A DNA stretch of 5,426 nt. Origin: Paracoccaceae bacterium (GTDB taxonomy: Bacteria > Pseudomonadota > Alphaproteobacteria > Rhodobacterales > Rhodobacteraceae). Of this stretch, positions 1 to 5,184 are shown in pieces. The stretch lies in the NCBI GenBank assembly GCA_020832725.1, contig JAFIEC010000425.1, forward strand, positions 1-5,426. The letters run 5' to 3'. Under the pieces are notes generated by a model. That model worked only from the letters and a program-made list of their open reading frames with translations. It had not been told where the DNA came from and made no database searches. The position numbers and the translations under genes are program-made. Position 1 is the stretch's first letter; each line of letters begins with the position of its first letter.

Positions 1-2
1 CC

Positions 3-182
3 GCTGCCCGCGATGCTCTGATCCTCGAGATCGCCCAACGCCAGTTTCACCTCGAGACGCTGGAGACCCACAACTGGGATCGTCTCGATTTCCACGATGT
101 CGCTGTCTGGGCGATCCGCTCCGCGCTGGAGGAGGCATTCGAGGCCGGGCGCCGCGCAGAGCCCACTGACACCCAAGCCTGA
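3..182 (+). CDS. DUF6900-like small protein, C-terminal part (start lies left of the window)
   Basis: The open frame enters from the left edge and ends at TGA 180-182, giving 59 residues. The visible part contains the segment LETLETHNWDRLDFHDVAVW followed closely by IRSALEEAFEAGR. This matches, from memory, the conserved core of the DUF6900 family, a small domain of unknown function common on plasmids, phages and integrative elements of Proteobacteria. The core is aromatic- and acid-rich and the C-terminal tail is short and polar. It is the first gene of a tightly spaced rightward cluster; the next start is 11 bases after its stop, so they are probably co-transcribed. No catalytic motif is visible and no function can be assigned. 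Family identity is fairly sure; the missing N-terminus cannot be judged. Confidence 0.8.
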   Translation, partial: AARDALILEIAQRQFHLETLETHNWDRLDFHDVAVWAIRSALEEAFEAGRRAEPTDTQA

Positions 183-193
183 ATGGACACGAC

Positions 194-412
194 ATGACGG
201 CCATCACCTGCATTCGCATCGATCACACAGCCCTGCAGTACCCGCTCAACCTGAAGGGCGCCGCCGCTGCCGCCCGCTTGATCGCGGCTGCGCTGCGCGA
301 CGAGGGGATAGAGGCGGAAGCCTCAGACGCCGCCGCGCAGATCCGGATCGAACTGCCGACCACCCAGCTTGCCGCTGCCAGCACCATGCTGGCCAGCCTG
401 CAACTGATCTGA
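194..412 (+). CDS. Small hypothetical protein, 72 aa
   Basis: I do not recognise this protein. It has 72 residues, with an N-terminal beta-like stretch (MTAITCIRIDHTALQYPL), an alanine-rich helix at about residues 23-40 (AAAAARLIAAALRDEGIEAE), a short strand-like segment IRIELPT and a second hydrophobic helix at the C-terminus. An alternating alpha/beta pattern of this size suggests a small soluble domain. The start at 194 has no clear Shine-Dalgarno sequence, but it lies 11 bases after the preceding stop, so translational coupling is likely. Its stop is followed 13 bases later by the next gene, which has its own strong ribosome site. Codons end mostly in G or C like the neighbours, supporting a real gene. 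A longer frame over 97-429 in another phase is not supported. Confidence 0.6.
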   Translation: MTAITCIRIDHTALQYPLNLKGAAAAARLIAAALRDEGIEAEASDAAAQIRIELPTTQLAAASTMLASLQLI

Positions 413-425
413 AGGGGGCAAGGCC

Positions 426-710
426 ATGAGCACACGCGCACAGGTCGCCATCCAGATCGGGCCCGAGGAATGGGCGCACACCTATGTGCACTACGACGGT
501 TACCCGTCGCACATGTTACCCGCGCTCGCCCCATGGACGCCCGAGGACATTCTTGCCGCCCGCGAAATCCGTCAGGTCCGCGCCGACGAGATCGAAGCTT
601 TCGACACTCCCCGCGATCCTACTATCCTGCCGCGCCCGACGCGCCAGTTCTGCCATCTCTACCTTTGGCTGGGCGGCGCATGGGTCGAAGTCAATCCCGA
701 TGCCGAGTGA
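426..710 (+). CDS. Phage/plasmid protein of the MSTRA...HYDGYP type, 94 aa, function unknown
   Basis: The protein begins MSTRAQVAIQIG and soon contains YVHYDGYPSHMLPAL. An MSTR start followed by an H-x-D-G-Y-P motif is a signature I know from many small uncharacterised proteins in phages and plasmids of unrelated bacteria. The C-terminal part (CHLYLWLGGAWVEVN) is rich in aromatic residues and fits a small beta-rich fold. There is no signal peptide or membrane helix. A purine-rich ribosome site, AAGGGGG at 412-418, sits 7 bases before ATG 426 and supports this start. The function of the family is unknown to me; the conserved H, D and Y could be a binding or active site, but that is speculation. 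It lies in the middle of the small-gene cluster and is probably part of the same transcript. Confidence 0.75.
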   Translation: MSTRAQVAIQIGPEEWAHTYVHYDGYPSHMLPALAPWTPEDILAAREIRQVRADEIEAFDTPRDPTILPRPTRQFCHLYLWLGGAWVEVNPDAE

Positions 711-736
711 TCCTCCCCTGCTGAAAGGCTGCTACC

Positions 737-1102
737 ATGCCCGACCTGTCCCTCAACTGTCTGTCCGAAGGCGAAACCCTCGATGATGTCATTCGCCGCA
801 ACTGTGCCATCGGGTTCGATCTGCGCTTTTGCCGCAGCATTGCTGTGTCCGAGCATGACCGCGACACCGAGACCTGCGATCCGACCGAGGCGGATTTCGC
901 GAGGATTTATGCCCTCACCGATCTGGGCGAGGCCATCGCGATCCATGATGCCTATATTACCAGCGCCGGTGCCGACGAGGTCGCCGCTGTTGCCCGTGCG
1001 CTGTTTGTCGCCATCGTCAATGCGCGGCGCAATCCACCCGACGCTGCCCAGCGCCAAGAAGCGGAACAGGCTGCGCTGATCGATCCGGACCGCATCGAAT
1101 GA
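737..1102 (+). CDS. Hypothetical protein, 121 aa
   Basis: I do not recognise this protein. It is acidic and mainly helical in appearance. Residues 11-20 (EGETLDDVIR) look like a helix start. A central stretch around residues 50-85 (DFARIYALTDLGEAIAIHDAY) is amphipathic, and the tail is charged and rich in Ala, Gln and Glu. It contains two cysteines close together (NCAIGFDLRFC) but no zinc-ribbon spacing. The ribosome site AAAGG at 724-728 is 8 bases before ATG 737, which supports the start. The gene follows the preceding stop by 26 bases and is likely part of the same transcript. Codon use resembles the neighbours. An antisense frame at 659-1057 is treated as its shadow. Confidence 0.65.
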   Translation: MPDLSLNCLSEGETLDDVIRRNCAIGFDLRFCRSIAVSEHDRDTETCDPTEADFARIYALTDLGEAIAIHDAYITSAGADEVAAVARALFVAIVNARRNPPDAAQRQEAEQAALIDPDRIE

Positions 1103-1204
1103 TCAGATAGCAACTTTATGGCTCTGAATTCTCTACACTTTCCAGCCCGATGGAGCGATTCTGATTACACACGAACGATGCAACTCACCACAAGGAGCCC
1201 CGCC

Positions 1205-1606
1205 ATGACCACACCCGCCATCCTGCCCAGCCACAACCCTGACTATGGCTTCTTCGGCACGCTCACCACGTGCCCCGAGCGCGACCGGCGCAGCGTGGAG
1301 GTCTGGGTGCTGGCCTCGACCCTGATCGCCAAAGCCATCCGCGCCACCACAGAGGAGGAGATGATCGGTATCCGCGACTTTCTCGACAGCCGCATGGGCC
1401 GCCATTTCGGCGATGACGTGGTTGGCAACATGGTGGGCTGCAAGATCGACAGCGAGACCGCGATCCGATCCTCGATCCGGACATGGCAGGACTGGCGCAT
1501 CTCGCGCCAGCTTGAGCGTGACGAAGGCATCCCCGCAGGGCTGCCCTATCTGACTGGCTGGGTGCAGCATTTCGCCATCGCCGCAAGCATGGCCGAGAGC
1601 GACTGA
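1205..1606 (+). CDS. Conserved hypothetical protein of the NPDYGFFGT type, 133 aa
   Basis: The protein starts MTTPAILPSHNPDYGFFGT and continues with a mostly helical body including residues EEEMIGIRDFLDSRMGRHF and a C-terminal SIRTWQDWRISRQLERDEGI. The N-P-D-Y-G-F-F-G-T block is one I associate with uncharacterised proteins of alphaproteobacterial plasmids and phages; no function is known to me. A frame with an upstream ATG at 1118 is open, but the strong ribosome site AAGGAG at 1192-1197, 7 bases before ATG 1205, decides for the shorter form. The 29 extra codons of the long form are also less GC-rich at third positions. The 102-base gap before this gene is the largest in the rightward cluster and could hold a promoter, though none is clear. 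A hairpin follows 23 bases after the stop. Confidence 0.7.
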   Translation: MTTPAILPSHNPDYGFFGTLTTCPERDRRSVEVWVLASTLIAKAIRATTEEEMIGIRDFLDSRMGRHFGDDVVGNMVGCKIDSETAIRSSIRTWQDWRISRQLERDEGIPAGLPYLTGWVQHFAIAASMAESD

Positions 1607-1629
1607 TCCCTCACCGCCCGGTTCGGACG

Positions 1630-1647
1630 GCCCGCCAACTGGCGGGC
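1630..1647 (+). other. Perfect 7-bp hairpin between the 133-aa gene and the DUF3489 gene
   Basis: GCCCGCC at 1630-1636 and GGCGGGC at 1641-1647 are exact inverted copies separated by AACT, giving an all-GC stem with a tetraloop. It lies 23 bases after the stop at 1606 and 52 bases before the DUF3489 start at 1700. No run of T follows, so it is not a classical intrinsic terminator. It could be a weak or Rho-assisted terminator, an RNA-stabilising hairpin, or a leader structure for the downstream gene. Confidence 0.5.
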
Positions 1648-1699
1648 TTCACCCGGTAGAAGCCTGCGCATGTCGCACAGGCCAAAACCGGAGATGACC

Positions 1700-2227
1700 A
1701 TGACCCAGATCCAGCTATCCGACGCCCAAGCCGTCATTCTGTCCACCGCCTGCGCGCGCGAGGACGCGATGGTGTTCCCCGTCACCGCCAACCTCAAGGG
1801 CGGCGCCGTCGGCAATGTCTGCAAGAGCCTGCTCAAGCGAGGGCTGATCGAGGAAGTCGCCGCCACCGACCTCAACACGGTCTGGCGGCACGACGAGGAA
1901 CGCGGGCCAATGACTTTGCGCGCCACGCAGCTGGCGCATACCACCCTCGGGATCACTGACGATCCGCAGCAGCAATCCGATGCCCAGCACACACCCGAAC
2001 CCACGCGCCGCCGCACTGGCACCAAGCAGGAAGCGGTTATTGCGCTGCTGCGCGCCAAGGACGGCGCCACCATTGACGAGATCGTTGCAGCAACTCAATG
2101 GGCACCACACACGGCTAGGGGCTTCATGTCAGGGGCGTTGAAAAAGAAGCTCGGCCTGACGATCACCTCCGAGAAAGTCGAGGGGCGCGGGCGCGTCTAT
2201 CGGATCGCGCAGAGTGAGCCAGCATGA
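1700..2227 (+). CDS. DUF3489 domain-containing protein, 175 aa
   Basis: The C-terminal half (residues about 105-171) matches the DUF3489 family by memory. It begins TGTKQEAVIALL, passes through GATIDEIVAATQWAPHTARG and ends in KKKLGLTITSEKVEGRG plus RVYRIA. The pattern resembles a winged helix-turn-helix: helix, a W-x-P-H-T-x-R-G recognition helix, then a lysine-rich wing. A DNA-binding regulatory role is therefore likely, though untested as far as I know. The N-terminal half (residues 1-85) reads like a second short wHTH-like unit (SLLKRGLIEEV followed by a T-x-x-A-x-x-A turn), joined by a polar linker rich in Gln, Pro and Thr. ATG 1694 and the open frame from 1670 are alternatives; GGAG at 1690-1693 is 6 bases before ATG 1700, which I prefer. 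Its stop overlaps the next start as ATGA. Confidence 0.85.
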   Translation: MTQIQLSDAQAVILSTACAREDAMVFPVTANLKGGAVGNVCKSLLKRGLIEEVAATDLNTVWRHDEERGPMTLRATQLAHTTLGITDDPQQQSDAQHTPEPTRRRTGTKQEAVIALLRAKDGATIDEIVAATQWAPHTARGFMSGALKKKLGLTITSEKVEGRGRVYRIAQSEPA

Positions 2228-2451
2228 GCACCCAGATACTGCGCATGCGCGAAGTCATCCAGCGTATCGGCCTTTCGCGCAGCACCATCTACAAGCTCAT
2301 GGAAAACAATGATTTCCCAAAGCCCATGAAGCTTGGCTCGCAAGCGATTGGATGGCGCGACACAGATATCGAGACGTGGATCTCAAATCGCCCTATTTCT
2401 CCCATCGGAAATCCCGGCTCTAAAGGCAGGGAGTTATCGCGCGATTTATAG
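2224..2451 (+). CDS. AlpA-family helix-turn-helix transcriptional regulator, 75 aa
   Basis: This is a small MerR-like winged-helix DNA-binding protein of the prophage AlpA family. Residues 5-29 (ILRMREVIQRIGLSRSTIYK) form the helix-turn-helix, followed by the family hallmark FPKPMKLGSQAIGWRDTDIE at residues 32-51 and the W-x-x-x-R-P ending. The usual length is 60-90 residues, so it is complete. The last 15 residues are a short polar tail. In known cases AlpA proteins activate an excision or integrase gene of a prophage or island; here the target is not visible. The ATG at 2224 overlaps the DUF3489 stop in ATGA, so the two are translationally coupled and probably act as a regulatory pair. It is the last gene of the rightward cluster, followed by the hairpin at 2476-2501. 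Confidence 0.9.
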   Translation: MSTQILRMREVIQRIGLSRSTIYKLMENNDFPKPMKLGSQAIGWRDTDIETWISNRPISPIGNPGSKGRELSRDL

Positions 2452-2475
2452 CGACAAGCTAATCTGAATGCCTAA

Positions 2476-2501
2476 GCCGCCGCCTCGGGTGAGGCGGCGG
2501 C
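2476..2501. terminator. Probable bidirectional terminator between converging operons
   Basis: GCCGCCGCCTC (2476-2486) and GAGGCGGCGGC (2491-2501) are perfect inverted copies around a GGGT loop, giving an 11-bp GC-rich stem. It sits 24 bases after the alpA-like stop and 3 bases beyond the end of the leftward DUF7220 gene, which is where a shared terminator for converging transcripts would be. Neither side has a good T-run, so the termination mechanism is inferred from stem strength and position. Confidence 0.75.
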
Positions 2502-2504
2502 ACA

Positions 2505-2720
2505 TCACACGCGTCCCAGATGCTCGAACAACCGTCGCAAGGCGTAGCCGCGTCCGATTGATACGACGGTAAAGATCAATCCGAGCTTCATATTCTGCGC
2601 CAGCGTCGCGTGCAGCCCGAAAACGGGGAAGATCAGGATCTGGGTAATGACCGCCAGCCCATACCCTACGATCACGTTGGTGGCGGCCTCGATCAACGAC
2701 ATTGTGCGCGTCTGTTTCAT
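2505..2720 (-). CDS. DUF7220-type small two-helix membrane protein, 71 aa
   Basis: A small phage-type membrane protein. It begins MKQTRTMSLIEAATNVIVGY, has a first hydrophobic helix at about residues 13-33 (NVIVGYGLAVITQILIFPVF), a short loop (GLHATLAQN), a second hydrophobic segment at about 44-58 (MKLGLIFTVVSIGRGY) and a basic tail ALRRLFEHLGR. This layout (S-L-x-E-x-x-x-N, T-Q-x-x-x-F-P-x-F-G, F-T-x-x-S, Y-x-x-R-R-x-F-E) matches the family NCBI calls DUF7220, by memory. The function is unknown; small size and two helices would fit an inner-membrane accessory protein. GAGG at 2731-2728 lies 7 bases before ATG 2720, and that ATG overlaps the stop of the shifted frame inside the methyltransferase gene. 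It is the last gene of the leftward operon. A 95-residue frame at 2446-2733 is its shadow. Confidence 0.85.
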   Translation of the reverse strand: MKQTRTMSLIEAATNVIVGYGLAVITQILIFPVFGLHATLAQNMKLGLIFTVVSIGRGYALRRLFEHLGRV

Positions 2721-3802
2721 TGTTCTGCCTCATGCATCGGCCAGCAGTTCAGCTGCCAGAGTTCTGAGCGCATGCGCTGCAACCAAGGGGACCACGCCGT
2801 TGCCACAGAGGCGAAGCCGGTCCACCCGGTGGGCCAGCCCATCAGCGCCTCGACGAACAGCGGGTTCAAGGTCCGGCGCTGTTCTGAGGTATCGCTGCCA
2901 GCCATCGGCGTCACCAGGACCTGGCGGCCAAGCAGGCCGTTCACCGGCGTGTTCGCCAAGCTCGTTGCCCCGTCCTTGTGATCGCGCGCCGTTGGCGTCA
3001 TCCACATGCGGCTGGCATGGGTCAGATCGGCCGTTCGCCGATTGCCCGCGCTCGGTTTGTTGCCATCGTTCGCCATCGGCGTCGGCCAGTCCCGCGCCAG
3101 GCGGTCCAGGCCCTTCTCGTCGCGCCGCTCGCCGCCCCGGCTGCGAAAGCTGTCGATCTGGGGTGTCGGCCAGAGCCTCAGCATCTCCGTCCGGTTCCCG
3201 CCACTCGACCGGGTGCCAGAGCAGGCGCGCGGGGTCGGCCAGCTCGTCGCCTTCGCGGATGGCGAGGATGAACAGCCGCTCGCGCTTGTGGGGCGCACCG
3301 ACTTCCGCCGCCGTAAAGAGGCCTGCCGCAAGGCGGTAGCCCATGCCGACCAGTCCGCTGGCGACTTCGGGGAAACCGAGGCGGAGATGATGGGCGACAT
3401 TCTCGAGGAAGACGAAGGGCGGTTTGATTTCGCCGATGATGCGGGCGACATGCGGCCAGAGGTGGCGCGGGTCGTCAGCGCCCCGGCGCTTGCCCGCGAC
3501 GGAGAACGGCTGGCACGGATAGCCCGCAGTGACGATGTCCACTGCGCCGCGCCATGGGCGGCCGTCGAAGGTGGCAACATCGTCCCAGACAACAGCCTGA
3601 TCCAGGGACGCGTCTTCCATCCGCGCCACGAGAGTGGCTGCGGCGTAGGTTTCCCGTTCGACATGGCCCACAGCACGGTATCCAGGGATGGCGATGGCGA
3701 GCCCGAGGTCGAGCCCGCCTGCGCCGGAGCACAGGGAGAGGCCGAAGAGGCATGCGTCTCCGGCCCCGGAAGCGCATCCGGAGGAAGGTAAAGCCAGGTC
3801 AT
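2717..3802 (-). CDS. Candidate overprinted ORF, 361 aa, in the +1 frame of the cytosine methyltransferase gene
   Basis: Starts at ATG 3802, 4 bases after the methyltransferase start, and ends at TGA 2719-2717, which overlaps the DUF7220 ATG. It begins MTWLYLPPDALPG. The N-terminal two thirds are rich in Ser, Arg and Trp. The distal part contains SWPTPRA, LWPTPQ, DWPTPMAND, MWMTPTARDH and VTPMAGSD, then RTLNPLFVEALMGWPTGWTG and a tail WLQRMRSELW. Segments of this kind (repeated WPTP and LNP-x-x-V-E-x-L-M-G-x-P-x-G-W) are ones I recall from hypothetical proteins in many phage genomes. Over 3184-2811 its third-position G/C is about 87%, against about 58% for the methyltransferase frame. In the proximal 162 codons compared the two are about equal (75% and 78%). 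Long chance frames are common in this GC-rich sequence, so expression is unproven; it may also be reached by frameshifting from the methyltransferase. Confidence 0.45.
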   Translation of the reverse strand: MTWLYLPPDALPGPETHASSASPCAPAQAGSTSGSPSPSLDTVLWAMSNGKPTPQPLSWRGWKTRPWIRLLSGTMLPPSTAAHGAAQWTSSLRAIRASRSPSRASAGALTTRATSGRMSPASSAKSNRPSSSSRMSPIISASVSPKSPADWSAWATALRQASLRRRKSVRPTSASGCSSSPSAKATSWPTPRACSGTRSSGGNRTEMLRLWPTPQIDSFRSRGGERRDEKGLDRLARDWPTPMANDGNKPSAGNRRTADLTHASRMWMTPTARDHKDGATSLANTPVNGLLGRQVLVTPMAGSDTSEQRRTLNPLFVEALMGWPTGWTGFASVATAWSPWLQRMRSELWQLNCWPMHEAEQ

Positions 3803-3806
3803 GCAT
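2730..3806 (-). CDS. DNA (cytosine-5-)-methyltransferase, 358 aa
   Basis: Transfers a methyl group from S-adenosylmethionine to carbon 5 of cytosine in a specific DNA site. Motif I is LSLCSGAGGLDLGL (residues 23-36), motif IV is AGYPCQPFS with catalytic Cys98, motif VI is FLENV (Glu135), motif VIII is PHKRERLFI (172-180) and motif X is GNGVVPLVAAHALRTL (335-350). The segment between VIII and X (about 183-325), where target recognition and motif IX should lie, is low in complexity, rich in Gly, Arg and Ala, with repeats of the type LADADG; no standard motif IX is seen in this frame. The frame stays open upstream to ATG 3884, but ATG 3806, two bases after the stop of the upstream methyltransferase gene, gives a normal distance to motif I. 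No restriction enzyme is adjacent, so it is a solitary enzyme. Codon use changes markedly in the distal third (see the overlapping frame). Confidence 0.88.
   Translation of the reverse strand: MHDLALPSSGCASGAGDACLFGLSLCSGAGGLDLGLAIAIPGYRAVGHVERETYAAATLVARMEDASLDQAVVWDDVATFDGRPWRGAVDIVTAGYPCQPFSVAGKRRGADDPRHLWPHVARIIGEIKPPFVFLENVAHHLRLGFPEVASGLVGMGYRLAAGLFTAAEVGAPHKRERLFILAIREGDELADPARLLWHPVEWREPDGDAEALADTPDRQLSQPGRRAARREGPGPPGAGLADADGERWQQTERGQSANGRSDPCQPHVDDANGARSQGRGNELGEHAGERPAWPPGPGDADGWQRYLRTAPDLEPAVRRGADGLAHRVDRLRLCGNGVVPLVAAHALRTLAAELLADA
2903..3245 (-). repeat. Degenerate repeat, about 84-nt period, read as LADADG in one frame and WPTP in the other
   Basis: Five related units occur on the minus strand, with the central ACN triplet of the shifted frame at 3235-3233, 3166-3164, 3082-3080, 2998-2996 and 2911-2909, that is at steps of 69, 84, 84 and 87 bases. 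The core resembles CTGGCCGACGCCGATGGC. The plus-strand 12-mer GCCATCGGCGTC is exact at 2901-2912 and at 3072-3083. In the methyltransferase frame the units read LADP, LADTP, LADADG, VDDANG and GDADG; in the +1 frame they read WPTP, WPTP, WPTP, WMTP and LVTP. Confidence 0.7.
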
Positions 3807-3807
3807 G

Positions 3808-5184
3808 TCACGCGGCGGTCTTGCGCTTGCGCGCGGGTTCGGGGGCGGTGTCCGTTGCCGGGGGATTGGGCGGAGCGTCGGCATCCTGGCCGAGCCGCTC
3901 GGTCCTCACCTGCGAGAAGGTCCGGCCGTCGCCATCGAGGATCGCGTCCTTGCCAGTCTCGGCCTGCCAGCGTTCCACGGCGACATCGACATAGGCCGGG
4001 CTGATTTCCATCGCGAAGACCCGGCGGCCATTGGCTTCGCCCGCCATGATCTGCGAGCCGGAGCCGCAGAACGGCTCGTAACACAGCCCGCCCCGCGCCA
4101 CATGCTGACGCATCGGGATGCCGAATGCATCGAGCGGCTTCGGCGTCGGGTGGTCGGGGCGTTCATCCTTGGCGAAGCTGGGCAGCGCCCAAGTCGACGG
4201 CAGCGTTTCCTCGGCCACCTTAGGCGGGCGGTTCGGACGCCGCCAGCCCATGAAGCAGGGCTCGTGTTTCCACAGGTAGTGCGACCGGGTCAGAACGCCC
4301 CGATCCTTCACCCAGATGATCTGCTGATGCACAAAAGCGCCGGCCTTTTCCCAGCAGGCTTCCAGCATCGCCTGGCGGCGCGAGGCGTGCCAACAGTACC
4401 AGGCGGCGTCATCGGTGATGGCTTCGGCAACGGCGGCGGAAATGAAGCCGTCATACAGTTCCGCCCCTTGGCTGCTGTCATCCCAGGTCACGCCGTAGGA
4501 TTGCGACCAGTCCTTGTTCCGCGTCGGGTGGTTCGAGCCATCGTAATCGACGAGGTATGGCGGGTCGGTCGCGAACAGGATCGCCCGCTCGCCGTTCATC
4601 AGGCGGCGCACATCGGTGGCGCTGGTGCTGTCACCGCAGAGCAGCCGGTGGTCGCCGAGGATCCACAGATCGCCGGTGCGCGAGGCCGGGTTGCGCGGCG
4701 GTTCGGGGATGACAACGGGCGGCACCGTGCCACCACCAGCACCATCCTCACCGTCACCCTCAGGCACATAGGCCAGCAGTTTGTCCAACTCGCCATCAGA
4801 AAACCCGACCAGCGACAGGTCGAAATCCTCGGCCAGCAATTCATTCAGTTCCGCCGACAGCAGCGCGTCATCCCATGTCCCGAGTTCAGTCAGTTTATTG
4901 TCGGCGATGCGGTAGGCCCGCCGCTGCGACTCGGTCAGGTGGCCCAGCACGATCACCGGGGCCTCGGCCAGCCCGAGTTGTGTCGCGGCCAGCACGCGAC
5001 CATGGCCCGCGATCAATTCGCCGTCCTCGCCCACAAGGCACGGCACAGTCCAGCCGAACTCGGCCATGCTGGCGGCGAGTTTCGCGACCTGGTCCGCGCC
5101 GTGCATCTTGGCGTTCTTCGCGTAGGGATGCAGGCGCGCAAGCGGCCATTGCTCGATCCGCTCAGGGGCGAAGGCGAGGGTCAT
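3808..5184 (-). CDS. ParB-like domain fused to a beta-class DNA methyltransferase (N6-adenine or N4-cytosine), 458 aa
   Basis: Methylates an exocyclic amino group in DNA using S-adenosylmethionine. The N-terminal domain (residues about 8-110) is ParB/sulfiredoxin-like: PLARLHPYAKNAKMH, then ELIAGHGRVLAATQLG with the G-H-G-R motif at 60-63, then RAYRIADNKL. A linker rich in Gly, Pro and acidic residues (140-165) leads to the methyltransferase domain, opening with GDLWILGDHRLLCGDS. Motif IV is TDPPY (206-210) and motif I FCGSGS (372-377) comes after it, an order that defines the beta class to which CcrM belongs. HPTPKP (345-350) precedes motif I. The tail is Pro-rich and basic. AGGA at 5196-5193, 8 bases before ATG 5184, supports this start; the frame is open to ATG 5289 but that part has no domain sequence. 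First gene of the leftward operon; the next start is two bases past its stop. The target site is not readable from sequence. Confidence 0.92.
   Translation of the reverse strand: MTLAFAPERIEQWPLARLHPYAKNAKMHGADQVAKLAASMAEFGWTVPCLVGEDGELIAGHGRVLAATQLGLAEAPVIVLGHLTESQRRAYRIADNKLTELGTWDDALLSAELNELLAEDFDLSLVGFSDGELDKLLAYVPEGDGEDGAGGGTVPPVVIPEPPRNPASRTGDLWILGDHRLLCGDSTSATDVRRLMNGERAILFATDPPYLVDYDGSNHPTRNKDWSQSYGVTWDDSSQGAELYDGFISAAVAEAITDDAAWYCWHASRRQAMLEACWEKAGAFVHQQIIWVKDRGVLTRSHYLWKHEPCFMGWRRPNRPPKVAEETLPSTWALPSFAKDERPDHPTPKPLDAFGIPMRQHVARGGLCYEPFCGSGSQIMAGEANGRRVFAMEISPAYVDVAVERWQAETGKDAILDGDGRTFSQVRTERLGQDADAPPNPPATDTAPEPARKRKTAA

Noticed and set aside
97..429. A 110-codon plus-strand frame across the DUF6900-like and 72-aa genes
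   Set aside because: It is Arg/His/Pro-rich shadow text overlapping two better supported frames and the ribosome site of the third gene.
1118..1204. 29-residue N-terminal extension of the 133-aa gene
   Set aside because: AAGGAG at 1192-1197 is ideally placed for ATG 1205, and no ribosome site precedes ATG 1118.
2446..2733. A 95-codon minus-strand frame overlapping the DUF7220 gene, starting in an ATGA with the methyltransferase stop
   Set aside because: The DUF7220 frame has two hydrophobic helices, a GAGG ribosome site and a recognisable pattern; this frame is charged and featureless and runs through the terminator hairpin.
3006..3791. A 261-codon plus-strand open frame antisense to the cytosine methyltransferase
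   Set aside because: It mirrors the methyltransferase on the other strand and has no family-like motif of its own.
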